Source of the DNA: Synechococcus sp. SP2 MAG
GTDB taxonomy: Bacteria > Cyanobacteriota > Cyanobacteriia > PCC-6307 > Cyanobiaceae
Direction: 5' to 3'
Length of the DNA stretch: 64,000 nt
Assembly (NCBI GenBank): GCA_030756895.1
Contig: JAVBIX010000009.1
Location: 1-64,000 of the forward strand
This document shows, piece after piece, positions 45,495 to 55,420 of this stretch. The notes beneath the pieces were generated by a model that was not told the origin of the DNA, ran no database searches, and worked only from the letters and a program-made list of their open reading frames with translations. A program made the position numbers and the translations under genes. Every line of letters starts with the position of its first letter. Position 1 is the first letter of the stretch.

Positions 45495-46784
45495 ATGACA
45501 GATCGCTCCGCAGCCCCGATTAATGCATCTCTGAAGGCTGCAGACCCTGCCATTGCTGGTTTGATCGATCAAGAGCAGATGCGTCAGGAGACGCATCTTG
45601 AGTTGATTGCATCGGAGAACTTCACCTCCAAGGCGGTGATGGAAGCGCAGGGTTCGGTGCTGACGAATAAATACGCCGAGGGGCTGCCCCACAAGCGTTA
45701 TTACGGCGGCTGCGAGCACGTGGATGCCATCGAAGAATTGGCAATCTCAAGAGCGAAGCAACTTTTCGATTCGGCTTGGGCGAATGTTCAGCCCCACAGC
45801 GGTGCTCAGGCCAACTTTGCTGTGTTTCTGGCCCTGCTTCAGCCCGGTGACACGATCCTTGGGATGGATCTCAGCCATGGGGGGCACCTCACCCATGGTT
45901 CACCGGTGAATGTGAGTGGCAAGTGGTTCAACGTGGTCCAGTACGGCGTTGATCAACAGACACAGCGCCTTGATATGGAGGCCATCCGCAAGTTGGCTCT
46001 TGAGCACAAGCCCAAGCTGATCATTTGTGGATACTCGGCCTACCCGCGCTCGATTGACTTCGCTGCGTTTCGCTCCATTGCGGACGAGGTGGGTGCGTAC
46101 CTGTTGGCAGACATGGCCCATATCGCAGGCCTAGTGGCTGCTGGAGTGCATGCCAGCCCAGTGCCTCACTGTGATGTTGTCACCACAACCACCCATAAAA
46201 CCTTGCGCGGCCCCCGTGGGGGCTTGATCCTTTGTCGCGACGCGGAGTTCGCACGCCGATTTGACAAGGCTGTGTTCCCGGGATCGCAAGGTGGACCGCT
46301 TGAACACGTGATTGCAGCCAAGGCCGTGGCTTTCGGCGAAGCGTTGCAACCCGACTTCAAGACTTACAGCCGTCAGGTTGTTGCCAACGCTCAGGCACTC
46401 GCGGCCCGCCTTCAAGAGCGAAAGATTGACGTGGTGAGTGGTGGTACGGATAACCATGTGGTGCTTCTCGATCTGCGCAGCATCGGGATGACCGGCAAGG
46501 TGGCTGATCTTTTGGTGAGTGATGTACACATCACGGCCAACAAGAACACGGTTCCCTTTGATCCTGAGTCGCCCTTCGTGACGAGTGGTTTGCGTTTGGG
46601 AACGGCTGCTCTCACCACCCGCGGCTTCGATGAGAAGGCCTTCCACGAAGTTGCTGATGTGATCGCTGATCGCCTTCTAAACCCTGAGGATGACGCCATT
46701 CAGGCGCGCTGCTTGGAGCGAGTCAGTGATCTCTGCAAGCGGTTTCCGCTCTATTCACCTGCTCTTGAACCGGCTCTCGCTTGA
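45495..46784 (+). CDS. glyA: Serine hydroxymethyltransferase
   Basis: PLP enzyme interconverting serine and glycine with tetrahydrofolate; it supplies one-carbon units and also serves photorespiration. Motifs: [49 protein letters not shown], and the PLP lysine in [16 protein letters not shown]. From ATG 45495 it has 429 residues, as expected. It is separated from the upstream tRNA by a terminator. Confidence 0.97.
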   Translation: MTDRSAAPINASLKAADPAIAGLIDQEQMRQETHLELIASENFTSKAVMEAQGSVLTNKYAEGLPHKRYYGGCEHVDAIEELAISRAKQLFDSAWANVQPHSGAQANFAVFLALLQPGDTILGMDLSHGGHLTHGSPVNVSGKWFNVVQYGVDQQTQRLDMEAIRKLALEHKPKLIICGYSAYPRSIDFAAFRSIADEVGAYLLADMAHIAGLVAAGVHASPVPHCDVVTTTTHKTLRGPRGGLILCRDAEFARRFDKAVFPGSQGGPLEHVIAAKAVAFGEALQPDFKTYSRQVVANAQALAARLQERKIDVVSGGTDNHVVLLDLRSIGMTGKVADLLVSDVHITANKNTVPFDPESPFVTSGLRLGTAALTTRGFDEKAFHEVADVIADRLLNPEDDAIQARCLERVSDLCKRFPLYSPALEPALA

Positions 46785-46873
46785 GGGCCTTAATAGCCGT
46801 GTCCCGCAGCCTTTTTTTGCCTAAGATTTACGTCTAAAAGATTCTGTTTGGTGACCTTCCGCCGGAGTTTTCT

Positions 46874-47998
46874 GTGACGTTTGCGAGTACTCCTCTCGCA
46901 GTTGCTTCGGCGAGTCTTGTTGTCGCAGCTGTGGTTACGACGCTGCTCGTCCCCTTGGTGCGTGGGTTGGGTTTGAGATTAGGTCTCACAGATCAGCCCG
47001 ATTTGCGCAAACAGCACACCACCCCCATGGTGAGGTTGGGGGGCATCGCCTTGGTTTTGGGTTTTTGTTTGTCCCTTCTGGTGACTTGGTGGATGGGCGG
47101 GTTTGGCATGTTGGCTCCGGCTCGTGACCAGCTCATTTGGACCACGCTTGCTGGCTCTCTCTGCTTTTTTGTGATCGGACTTGCAGACGATCTATTCGCT
47201 CTGTCTCCTTGGCCGCGCTTGGCAGGTCAGGTTGCGGTTTCGGTGGTTGTTTGGTCCCAGGGCGTCCGTATCGGAGCGATTGATCTGCCCTGGTTAGCCA
47301 GTAGCTCAGAAGCTTTGCTGCTTCCTGATCTGCTCAGCTTGGTCGCCACGGTGATTTGGCTTGTGGGGATTACCAATGCAATCAATTGGCTCGATGGCCT
47401 TGATGGTTTAGCCGCAGGTGTTGCTGGAATCGCAGCGGTTGGCTTGGTTTCAGTGAGTTTTTCGCTCCATCAGTCAGCGGCTGCTTTTCTCGCTGCCGCG
47501 TTAGCTGGAAGTTGCCTTGGCTTCCTCCGTCACAACTTCAATCCAGCCCGCATTTTTATGGGTGATGGCGGATCGTATTTTCTGGGGTTCACCCTGGCCG
47601 CCGTGAGCATTGTTGGTCCTGCGAAAGGGCTTACAACGGTGAGCCTGTTGCTGCCGTTGTTGATTCTTTCGTTGCCCTTGGCTGATATGTCGGCTGTGAT
47701 TATGGGTCGTCTCAGCGATGGTCACTCCCCCTTTTATCCAGATCGGCGCCATCTGCATCACCGACTTCTTCGAGCTGGCTTTAGCCATCGACGCACAGTT
47801 GTCTTGATCTACGTGTTCACGCAGTGGTTGGCGTCATTGGCCATGGTTGTGGCCAATGTGGAAATGCGTTTTCTCTGGCTTGGATTGGCTACGGCCATCC
47901 TTGTGGCCACGGTTGTGACCATCAATCGTCAGCGTCATCTGGAAGCGGCGATTGAACCTTCAGACCTTGAATCTTCAGCCTATGACCGCCATGGCTGA
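46874..47998 (+). CDS. WecA/MraY-type undecaprenyl-phosphate sugar-phosphate transferase
   Basis: Membrane glycosyltransferase-4 enzyme that starts a lipid-linked glycan by moving a HexNAc-1-phosphate onto undecaprenyl phosphate. About 374 residues with ten or so helices. Motifs: [64 protein letters not shown], and the cytosolic [14 protein letters not shown], which is more WecA-like than MraY-like. The start is GTG 46874. The 3' end overlaps the 5' end of cinA. It may supply the acceptor used by a WecG-type enzyme like the one at 30772. Confidence 0.88.
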   Translation: MTFASTPLAVASASLVVAAVVTTLLVPLVRGLGLRLGLTDQPDLRKQHTTPMVRLGGIALVLGFCLSLLVTWWMGGFGMLAPARDQLIWTTLAGSLCFFVIGLADDLFALSPWPRLAGQVAVSVVVWSQGVRIGAIDLPWLASSSEALLLPDLLSLVATVIWLVGITNAINWLDGLDGLAAGVAGIAAVGLVSVSFSLHQSAAAFLAAALAGSCLGFLRHNFNPARIFMGDGGSYFLGFTLAAVSIVGPAKGLTTVSLLLPLLILSLPLADMSAVIMGRLSDGHSPFYPDRRHLHHRLLRAGFSHRRTVVLIYVFTQWLASLAMVVANVEMRFLWLGLATAILVATVVTINRQRHLEAAIEPSDLESSAYDRHG

Positions 47999-49262
47999 TC
48001 GCTCGGACCGCTCTGGTGTTGAGATCCTCTGTGTTGGGACGGAGCTGCTGCTTGGCAACATCCTCAACGGCAACGCTCGTTGGCTGTCGGAGGAGCTTGC
48101 CTCTCTTGGCCTCCCCCATTTTCGCCAAACCGTTGTGGGCGATAACCGTGATCGCTTGATTGCCCTGATACAGGAGATCGCGCAACGCTCCAGCGTTTTG
48201 ATCGTGACTGGTGGGCTTGGACCAACCCCGGATGATCTCACCACGGAGGCGATTGCAGCTGCGTTTTCTGTTCCTTTGGAAGAGCGAGCCGAGGTTTGGT
48301 CTGACATTGAAGAGAAAGCCCGAAGCCGCGGTCGCACCCCTGGCCCTGAAACCCGTCGCCAGGCGCTCTTGCCTGTTGGTGCTGCGGTTTTATGGAATCC
48401 AACGGGAACCGCTCCCGGCATGATCTGGACCCCGGTGCCTGGATTCACCGTTCTCACGTTTCCGGGAGTGCCCAGTGAGATGAAAGCGATGTGGGAGGCC
48501 ACGGCCGCGCCCTGGTTCCGGTCGTCTGGGCTCTCCAAAGGTGTGTTTGTGAGCCGTCTGCTTCATTTCTGGGGAATCGGCGAATCCACGTTGGCTGAAC
48601 AGGTTGCCGATCTGTTGGAGGGGGGCAACCCCACCGTTGCTCCCTATGCCGGCCGCGGAGAGGTGAAGCTCAGGATTACGGCCTGCGCTGATGAGCCTTC
48701 GAAGGCTTGGCTGCTGGTGGATCAAACCGAGCAGGAGTTGCGCCAGCGCACGGGCAACCTTTGCTTTGGCGTGGATCAAGATTCGCTTGCCTCTGTTGTT
48801 TTGAAGCGGCTGGGGCAGGCAGGCCAAACACTTTCTGTGGCGGAATCCTGCACGGGTGGAGGGTTAGGCGCTCAGCTCACAGCTGTGCCTGGCGCGTCCT
48901 CCGTGATGCTGGGCGGGGTGATCTCCTATGCCAATGCCACCAAGCGAGATCTGTTATCCGTGCCTGAACAGCTGCTCGAGCAGCACGGTGCCGTGAGTGC
49001 GCCGGTGGCCGAGGCGATGGCGCTGGGTGTTCGTCGTCTTACCGGATCGGATTGGGCGCTTTCGATTACAGGAATCGCCGGTCCTGATGGCGGAACGCTG
49101 GAAAAGCCCGTGGGGTTGGTGTTTGTTGGTGTCGCTGGGCCCGATGGATGCAGCAGTGAGATGTTGCGCTTGGGTCCTACCCGGGGTCGGGAGTGGATCC
49201 GGACCGTTAGCGCTGGTGAGGTTTTGAATTGTCTTCGCTTGCGCTTGCTGGCTAACTCTTAG
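47982..49262 (+). CDS. cinA: CinA-family competence/damage-inducible protein
   Basis: Two-domain protein. The N-terminal MoCF-like/COG1058 half acts in other species as an ADP-ribose pyrophosphatase ([39 protein letters not shown]). The C-terminal half is an NMN deamidase-like domain ([48 protein letters not shown]). From ATG 47982 (or 47991) it has about 425 residues. A role in pyridine nucleotide recycling, and in some bacteria competence, is inferred from the family. Confidence 0.93.
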   Translation: MTAMADRSDRSGVEILCVGTELLLGNILNGNARWLSEELASLGLPHFRQTVVGDNRDRLIALIQEIAQRSSVLIVTGGLGPTPDDLTTEAIAAAFSVPLEERAEVWSDIEEKARSRGRTPGPETRRQALLPVGAAVLWNPTGTAPGMIWTPVPGFTVLTFPGVPSEMKAMWEATAAPWFRSSGLSKGVFVSRLLHFWGIGESTLAEQVADLLEGGNPTVAPYAGRGEVKLRITACADEPSKAWLLVDQTEQELRQRTGNLCFGVDQDSLASVVLKRLGQAGQTLSVAESCTGGGLGAQLTAVPGASSVMLGGVISYANATKRDLLSVPEQLLEQHGAVSAPVAEAMALGVRRLTGSDWALSITGIAGPDGGTLEKPVGLVFVGVAGPDGCSSEMLRLGPTRGREWIRTVSAGEVLNCLRLRLLANS

Positions 49263-49359
49263 GGAGAGGGCGAGGAGAAACAGGGCTGTCTGGCGAGATC
49301 AAGTGGATTGGATTGAACGCCGTTTGCCTCTAGGGTTTTGAGTCAATTGTCGAGTGGGA

Positions 49360-50766
49360 ATGAGCAGCGGAACCCTATACGACAAAGTTTGGGATCTTCA
49401 TCGCGTTGCGGAACTCTCTGGTGGCTCTACCCAGCTGTTGATTGGGTTGCATCTGATCCATGAAGTGACGAGCCCTCAGGCTTTTGTGGCCCTTGAAGAC
49501 AAGGGGTTGAAGGTGCGTTGTCCGGAGCGAACGGTGGCGACCGTGGACCACATCGTTCCCACCACCAATCAGGCCAGACCCTTTGCTGATCCATTGGCGG
49601 AGGAGATGCTCAGCACCCTGGAGCGCAACTGCAGCAAGCATCAAATCGTGCTCAATGGGATTGGCAGTGGTCGTCAAGGAATCGTGCATGTGATTGCGCC
49701 GGAGCTTGGCTTAACGCAGCCCGGCATGACGGTGGCCTGCGGGGATTCGCACACGTCAACGCACGGTGCCTTTGGAGCGATTGCCTTTGGTATTGGCACG
49801 TCGCAGGTTCGTGATGTGCTCGCAAGCCAAAGCTTGGCGATGAACAAACTCAAGGTCCGCCGCCTTTGGGTTGACAATCAGCTGAGCCCTGGAGTGTTTG
49901 CCAAAGACTTGATCCTGCATGTGATCCGTTCGCTTGGGGTTAAGGCTGGGGTTGGCCATGCCTATGAGTTCGCCGGACCGGCAATCGATGCTCTTTCGAT
50001 GGAGGAGCGGATGACCCTCTGCAACATGGCGATTGAGGGGGGAGCCCGCTGCGGCTACGTCAATCCCGACCAGACAACCTTTGACTATCTCGAGGGTCGT
50101 CCTTACGCACCGAGTGGTGAAGCCTGGCATCGAGCGATGCGTTGGTGGCGCTCCCTGGCATCGAATGCCGATGCGGTCTTTGACGATGAGCTGCGTTTTG
50201 ATGCAGCAACGATTGCCCCAACAGTGACCTGGGGGATTACCCCCGGTCAGGGGATCGGCGTGGATGAGCAGGTTCCAACGCCTGAGCAACTGGATCCTGC
50301 CGATCGCCCGATCGCGGAAGAGGCTTACCGCTACATGGATTTAACGCCTGGCCAAGCCATTGCAGGCGTGCCTGTGGATGTCTGCTTTATCGGCAGTTGC
50401 ACCAATGGTCGCCTGAGTGATCTCAAGGCGGCGGCCGCTGTGGCACGAGGGAGGCAAGTGGCCGCTGGTATCAAGGCTTTTGTGGTTCCGGGCTCCGAGC
50501 AGGTGGCTCGTGCTGCTGAGGCTGAAGGCCTGGACCAAGTGTTTCGTGATGCGGGATTTGAGTGGCGTGAGCCTGGCTGCTCGATGTGCCTCGCGATGAA
50601 TCCTGACCGTCTTGAGGGGCGTCAGATCAGTGCGAGCTCCAGCAACCGCAACTTCAAGGGGCGCCAGGGATCTGCCAGTGGGCGCACGTTGCTGATGAGC
50701 CCTGCCATGGTGGCGGCCGCTGCGGTGACTGGTCATGTCAGCGATGTTCGCTTGCTTGGGGTCTGA
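49360..50766 (+). CDS. leuC: 3-isopropylmalate dehydratase large subunit
   Basis: Aconitase-family 4Fe-4S enzyme of leucine synthesis, isomerising 2- to 3-isopropylmalate with LeuD. Motifs: [11 protein letters not shown], the [11 protein letters not shown] stretch, [18 protein letters not shown], and cluster cysteines in [13 protein letters not shown] and [14 protein letters not shown]. The ending includes [12 protein letters not shown]. The start is ATG 49360 (GTG 49354 alternative); 468 residues. leuD follows after 72 bases. Confidence 0.96.
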   Translation: MSSGTLYDKVWDLHRVAELSGGSTQLLIGLHLIHEVTSPQAFVALEDKGLKVRCPERTVATVDHIVPTTNQARPFADPLAEEMLSTLERNCSKHQIVLNGIGSGRQGIVHVIAPELGLTQPGMTVACGDSHTSTHGAFGAIAFGIGTSQVRDVLASQSLAMNKLKVRRLWVDNQLSPGVFAKDLILHVIRSLGVKAGVGHAYEFAGPAIDALSMEERMTLCNMAIEGGARCGYVNPDQTTFDYLEGRPYAPSGEAWHRAMRWWRSLASNADAVFDDELRFDAATIAPTVTWGITPGQGIGVDEQVPTPEQLDPADRPIAEEAYRYMDLTPGQAIAGVPVDVCFIGSCTNGRLSDLKAAAAVARGRQVAAGIKAFVVPGSEQVARAAEAEGLDQVFRDAGFEWREPGCSMCLAMNPDRLEGRQISASSSNRNFKGRQGSASGRTLLMSPAMVAAAAVTGHVSDVRLLGV

Positions 50767-50838
50767 TCTGCGGCTGTGGCGGCAGAGTCTCGCGCTCTTT
50801 CAGTGTTTTGGTTGCTGTTTTATTTCTCTTGATCCTTC

Positions 50839-51474
50839 ATGACGCAGACCTACGATTTTCCCCACGGCCTGATTACCAAGATTGAAGGCCGCGCCCTGGT
50901 CTTGCGGGGTGATGACATCGATACCGACAGGATTATTCCGGCTCGATTCCTGAAATGCGTGAGCTTTGAAGCGCTCGGCGCTCAGGTCTTCGCTGATGAC
51001 CGAAAGGAGCTCGAAGGAGGCCATCCCTTTGACCTTCCTGCGCATCAGGGGGCCACGATTTTGGTGGTGAATGACAACTTTGGTTGTGGCTCGAGTCGTG
51101 AGCATGCCCCTCAAGCCTTAATGCGTTGGGGAATCCGCGCCTTGATTGGGGTGAGTTTTGCGGAAATATTTTATGGCAATTGTTTGGCATTAGGAATCCC
51201 TTGTGCCAAGGCCAGTCAGGACCAGGTGCGCGCTTTGCAAGATGCAATGGCCCAAGACCCTTCAGCAACCTGGACCTTCGACCTGGAGACCTCTAGTTGC
51301 AGCAGTGATCTTGGGCATTGGTCGATGGAGGTGGATCCAGGACCGCGTGACATGCTGCTTTCAGGTCGTTGGGATGCAACGGGGCAGCTTTTGTCTCGGG
51401 ATGCGGAGCTGCAGAGCACGCTTGATCGGCTTCCTTACTTAAACGGGTTCTGCACGAATACGGCAGACACTTGA
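50839..51474 (+). CDS. leuD: 3-isopropylmalate dehydratase small subunit
   Basis: Swivel domain of the LeuCD isomerase. Motifs: GDDIDTDRIIPARFLK, VVNDNFGCGSSREHAPQAL, and VSFAEIFYGNCLALGIPC. The length of 211 residues fits the standard LeuD. It follows leuC on the same strand with no terminator visible between them. Confidence 0.95.
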   Translation: MTQTYDFPHGLITKIEGRALVLRGDDIDTDRIIPARFLKCVSFEALGAQVFADDRKELEGGHPFDLPAHQGATILVVNDNFGCGSSREHAPQALMRWGIRALIGVSFAEIFYGNCLALGIPCAKASQDQVRALQDAMAQDPSATWTFDLETSSCSSDLGHWSMEVDPGPRDMLLSGRWDATGQLLSRDAELQSTLDRLPYLNGFCTNTADT

Positions 51475-51510
51475 TTTAGTGTCTATGAAGGAAGAAGCGG
51501 CATCGATGTC

Positions 51511-52002
51511 ATGACATTCCTTCTTAAGCGCATCTGGTGTGCTTTGGGCTCGATGGCCCTATTGCTGGGCCCCTCGGCCGTTGAGGCAGGCTCCGTGACA
51601 GCGATTGTGGTTGAGCCTTTTGGTACCCCTCTTGAACGCTTGCTTGAGAGTGGTGCTTGTCAGGGATGTGATTTACGCGATGCGGATCTACGCGGTCATC
51701 ATCTGATCGGGGCTGATTTGCGTGCTGCTGATTTGCGCGGGGCAAAGCTCAACGGGGTGAATCTTGAAGGTGCCGATTTGAGTGGTGCCAGGCTCGATGG
51801 CGCTCGCTTGCAGGGGGCGATGTTGAGCAATGCCGATCTCTCAGGTACTGATCTCCGCGATGCCGACTTGCGGGATTCGGTTGTGATCAATGCCTATGCG
51901 CCTGGCGTGCAAACCGAGGGGATGCAGTTTGCAGGTTCTGATCTCACCGGAAGTCATTTGATCTACGGCGGTGGTCCTGATGACGAAGCCACAGATTTTT
52001 AG
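51511..52002 (+). CDS. Pentapeptide-repeat protein with signal peptide
   Basis: 163 residues. An N-terminal signal (TFLLKRIWCALGSMALLLGPSAVEAG in parts) is followed by a Cys pair (SGACQGCDLRDADLRG) and about 15 tandem A(D/N)LxX repeats, which fold as a right-handed beta-helix. Examples are GADLRAADLRGAKLNG and DLSGARLDGARLQG. The CxxC before the repeats is common in lumenal or periplasmic cyanobacterial pentapeptide proteins. The exact role is unknown. It converges with the DUF3769 gene by about 10 bases. Confidence 0.85.
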   Translation: MTFLLKRIWCALGSMALLLGPSAVEAGSVTAIVVEPFGTPLERLLESGACQGCDLRDADLRGHHLIGADLRAADLRGAKLNGVNLEGADLSGARLDGARLQGAMLSNADLSGTDLRDADLRDSVVINAYAPGVQTEGMQFAGSDLTGSHLIYGGGPDDEATDF

Positions 52003-52011
52003 AAAAAGAGT

Positions 52012-55000
52012 TTAAAAGGGGCGGTTGTCGAGCTCGTTCGAAGGGTTGTAGGGGATGAAGGGCACGCCAGTTCCCGTGAAGTTGAAGTCATTGAGGCGGA
52101 ATCGGAACCCGCCAATGCCTTGATAGGGGTTGAAGTAGAAGCCGAAGTCGTAGGCACGACGTTGCCAGCGCAACTCAATGTTTGAATCGAGCACATCACC
52201 GTAAAACTCTGAAGCGGGATCAATATTTAAGCCAACGCCTAAATTGATGATCAAAGGCCCTGCAATCTGCTGTGTAACACCAAGACCCAAGGTTCCAAGG
52301 TCAATGGCTTGGTCAAAACTGAACGGACTTGAACCCTGCTTAAGGGTGCCACCACCAGTGATAGAGAGTTGGGTGTAGTCAAGGAATGGTTTGCTGAACG
52401 TACCCAAGGTGAGGCTTGGACCACCACTCAGGCTGATCGTGGTTTGCCGTTCACCATCACCGTAGGCCGCTAATAATGTGTTGACATTGGCTCTGAATGC
52501 CAATCCTGGAACAATCGCTACAGGGGAATAGCGATAAGCCGCTTGTGGTGTGAGAGGGGCGGGTTTTCCGCGCCAAATTTCATATCTGCTATTCAAAGAT
52601 CCGTAGAAATTGGCACGCCATAAATCGGTGAGATTCTCACTTTCAAATTGTTCGGCTTGATAGTTTCCAGCTCCTAAACGCCAAATGTAGTCATTCGAAA
52701 TTTTTCCAGCCCTGAAGTTTCCTCTTTGTTCAAGGAAACTGCCAAAAGCGGAATAAACATCAGTTTCGCCTAATGATCCGTTGTAGGCCCTGTAGCGGTA
52801 AGCGGAAAAGAGCCTGGCCTTGACGTCGCCAAGTAAGGGAAGATCGATGGACTTTTTCAGCTCACCCCAGAAGCGACTTCCATTGGCGATGTTGTCAGGA
52901 TTAAAGGTGCTGATATCGGCATTAGCTTCTGCTGTCCAGCCCCAGATCTCACTGGTCAATTCAGTCTCTAGACCAAATAAATCGCCAGCCGTTGTGGATT
53001 GACTGACCTTGTCGCTGTCGATGGAGCTGCCTGGATTGACGTAACTTTTGGTTGAGCCATTAACCGCTCGTTGAAGCAAAAGTTGAGGCTGAAGGCTTAA
53101 TAATGTTTTTTGGTTGAGTTCTATCGGCCTCAATTTGTTGCCGATAAAGAATCCGTCCCTGTCATCATTATCGATTCCGAACACCCACCGATTTTCAACT
53201 TCCTCTTCTTTTGTGATCCGCTGGGTGCGACTAATAGGAATAGGGAGACGCTCTTCCACAATCAATTGATTGCGAGAAGTCTTAATCAAAACATCGCCGT
53301 TGGGCTGTTCCTTCGCAACAACATTCTCGGTGTCGATTCTGGTTTGTGCTGGTGTGAAGGGGTCGTTCGTGAATCCCATTCGATCCGCTGTCCATCCTTC
53401 AGGTGTGAGCGATACCTGGGCTGCTTGGATCCGCCAGCGGCTGATTTGACCATCAATCAGTTGCGGTTTTCCGTAAGAAGGAAGTTGCTCGGGACGAACC
53501 GCGCCATATTTTGCCTCCTCCTCGATGTCTTTATTCGTTAACCCTTCAAGTTCACCATTGCCCCCTAATGGTCGCTCGATTGTGAACCGTTGTTGAAGCT
53601 GGATGCTGCTAATTCTTTGATCGATCATGGCGATCGCTTGTTCGCGCAGCGCCTCCTGTTCAGCTCGGGACATCCCTGCATAGCGCGACTGGGCTAGCGG
53701 TTGAACGGGCTGGACTGCTTGCTTTCCACCTGTGCCGAGTGTGATTTCTTCGAGCTTTTCGTTCAGGGTGAGCAGGGGCGGTCGGCTGGCGCGATCAGGA
53801 TCTGGGCAGCCCAAAGGAGGCGGAACCTCGGCGATTTGGGTTGGAATGGGATCTTCTCCCCAGCGGTAGCGCAATCCGAGCAGGTAGGCATTGCTTCCCT
53901 CTTTGACTCCGCTGTAGCTGCCAAACGCACCGGAGCGATGGTGAATCCTCCCCACAAATGAGAGCTGATCAGAGACGGAGGCTTCGAGCTCGAAGGCCAA
54001 GTAGTTCAGCAGCTGGGTGTAGTTCTCCCGATAAGTGCGTTCGTAGTTACTCACCGAGGAGTTGAAACTGACTCCTTCCACAAATCCAAAGCTCAGCCAA
54101 GGCTGAAGCCAGAGTCGTGCGCCAAGTCCAAGGATGGCTTCTCCGAACTGTTGTTTTGGTGTATCAGCATTGGGAACAGCCTGGTTGAAGGGTCCACCGG
54201 GTTGTTTGAACGCCTGATGGCCGAAAAGATCGGCCTCCAATTCGAGCGCAAAAGGTCCAGCGCGCCAAATTCGCTTTTGCATGCTTACCCCCAGGAGGTA
54301 CTCCTCCCGCATGCGCCCGTTGAACAGGAAGGTATCTCCAAAATTGGAATCAATCATTTGCCCTCCCCACGCGGTTACTGCCCATGGGTGGGGGTGCCAG
54401 TCGGGGATCGGCGGCAGCGGCACCGGACAGACCATGCCTGAATCCGTTGACGTTGATGCGTTTGAGCTTGATCTGCTGGCGTTTGCTACGGGTTCCGGGA
54501 CTTCCCAGGTGAGCGTTGGCGCTAGCTCTGTCTCCCAGATGCCGTCTCCGCTCGGTTGATCACTGATCTGTCCCGCCGTTCTGCCACCTAGCTCCATATC
54601 AAGAGCAGTTGGGAATCCAAGGCTTGAGCTCTCGCGGACAGGAAGGGTCTGCTTAGACGGTGGTTCAAAAGTCTGGGATGAGGATTGGAAGGCTGCGGAC
54701 AGCTCATCAAGTTCAAGGACGCCGTAGACGTCTTTGAGTTCTCCACTGTTTTGAATCAGGCTGTAGCGGAACGTGCTCGCTTGGAAATACTGCGATCCAC
54801 GACGTAAACGCACACTGCCGCGGGCGTAAAGGGTGTTGAAGTTGGTGTCAAATTCGATGCGATCGGCCTGAAGCAAACCACCGCGCAGCTCGGCTCGCAC
54901 GTTGCCTTCAGCTACAAAAACACCCCGGCGAGCATCAAATGATTGGCGATCAGCCTTGAGATTGATCGTTTCTGGAGGCTTAGGAGACTCTGCAAAGGGC

Positions 55001-55146
55001 TGAACCTTTAGTGCTGAAGGTTCCTTGGCTGAATCGGTCTCACTCACCAAAGAGTCCACTTGTTGAGAGTGGACGGGCACTCCCGTCAGCGCAGCGGCAA
55101 CAGCCAGTGATCCTGCGATCCTGGTGATGGGGCTAAACGCCGACAA
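52012..55146 (-). CDS. DUF3769 / LptD-like outer-membrane protein
   Basis: A 1044-residue protein expected in the outer membrane, the cyanobacterial counterpart of the LPS-assembly protein LptD. After a signal-like N-terminus (SLAVAAALTGVPVHSQQ) comes an OstA/LptA-type jelly-roll (INLKADRQSFDARRGVFVAEGNVRAEL; LYARGSVRLRRGSQYFQA). A Pro/Ser linker and a long C-terminal beta-barrel region follow, with alternating aromatic strands ending in a terminal phenylalanine (NELDNRPF). It starts at TTG 55146; a later start is possible. It runs towards the pentapeptide gene. Confidence 0.8.
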   Translation of the reverse strand: MSAFSPITRIAGSLAVAAALTGVPVHSQQVDSLVSETDSAKEPSALKVQPFAESPKPPETINLKADRQSFDARRGVFVAEGNVRAELRGGLLQADRIEFDTNFNTLYARGSVRLRRGSQYFQASTFRYSLIQNSGELKDVYGVLELDELSAAFQSSSQTFEPPSKQTLPVRESSSLGFPTALDMELGGRTAGQISDQPSGDGIWETELAPTLTWEVPEPVANASRSSSNASTSTDSGMVCPVPLPPIPDWHPHPWAVTAWGGQMIDSNFGDTFLFNGRMREEYLLGVSMQKRIWRAGPFALELEADLFGHQAFKQPGGPFNQAVPNADTPKQQFGEAILGLGARLWLQPWLSFGFVEGVSFNSSVSNYERTYRENYTQLLNYLAFELEASVSDQLSFVGRIHHRSGAFGSYSGVKEGSNAYLLGLRYRWGEDPIPTQIAEVPPPLGCPDPDRASRPPLLTLNEKLEEITLGTGGKQAVQPVQPLAQSRYAGMSRAEQEALREQAIAMIDQRISSIQLQQRFTIERPLGGNGELEGLTNKDIEEEAKYGAVRPEQLPSYGKPQLIDGQISRWRIQAAQVSLTPEGWTADRMGFTNDPFTPAQTRIDTENVVAKEQPNGDVLIKTSRNQLIVEERLPIPISRTQRITKEEEVENRWVFGIDNDDRDGFFIGNKLRPIELNQKTLLSLQPQLLLQRAVNGSTKSYVNPGSSIDSDKVSQSTTAGDLFGLETELTSEIWGWTAEANADISTFNPDNIANGSRFWGELKKSIDLPLLGDVKARLFSAYRYRAYNGSLGETDVYSAFGSFLEQRGNFRAGKISNDYIWRLGAGNYQAEQFESENLTDLWRANFYGSLNSRYEIWRGKPAPLTPQAAYRYSPVAIVPGLAFRANVNTLLAAYGDGERQTTISLSGGPSLTLGTFSKPFLDYTQLSITGGGTLKQGSSPFSFDQAIDLGTLGLGVTQQIAGPLIINLGVGLNIDPASEFYGDVLDSNIELRWQRRAYDFGFYFNPYQGIGGFRFRLNDFNFTGTGVPFIPYNPSNELDNRPF

Positions 55147-55239
55147 AAGAAACCAACAATGGCAAGCGATCTTGCCATGTGCAAAGGCTTTAAAACGTGA
55201 GGCCTAACCAGTGCTCGGCGTGACCCTGTTGTCTAGGAC

Positions 55240-55359
55240 TCAATCTTCGAGATCTTTCCGGCTAGGTGTGCGGCTTGGGTCGCTGGCAAGGAAGCCAAAG
55301 ACAAAGATGCCGAGAAAGAAAAAGACGACGGAATAAACCGAAATCTTGAGGGCAAGCAT
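55240..55359 (-). CDS. psbI: Photosystem II reaction centre protein I
   Basis: Single-helix subunit next to D1 and CP43. Translating from ATG 55359 gives 39 residues: [18 protein letters not shown], then the diagnostic [16 protein letters not shown] and KDLED at the end. The length and the GFLxxDPxRxP motif match PsbI. It lies divergent from the GH38 gene and upstream of the DUF3769 gene on the same strand. Confidence 0.96.
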   Translation of the reverse strand: MLALKISVYSVVFFFLGIFVFGFLASDPSRTPSRKDLED

Positions 55360-55420
55360 GGCAACCGACCGGCGTCTGAAATTTGAACGCCATCCTATGG
55401 CGGAATGATGAAATATCACG

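Noticed and set aside
46785..46873. Terminator after glyA from the T-run near 46810
   Set aside because: No stable stem precedes the T tract, so the evidence is insufficient.
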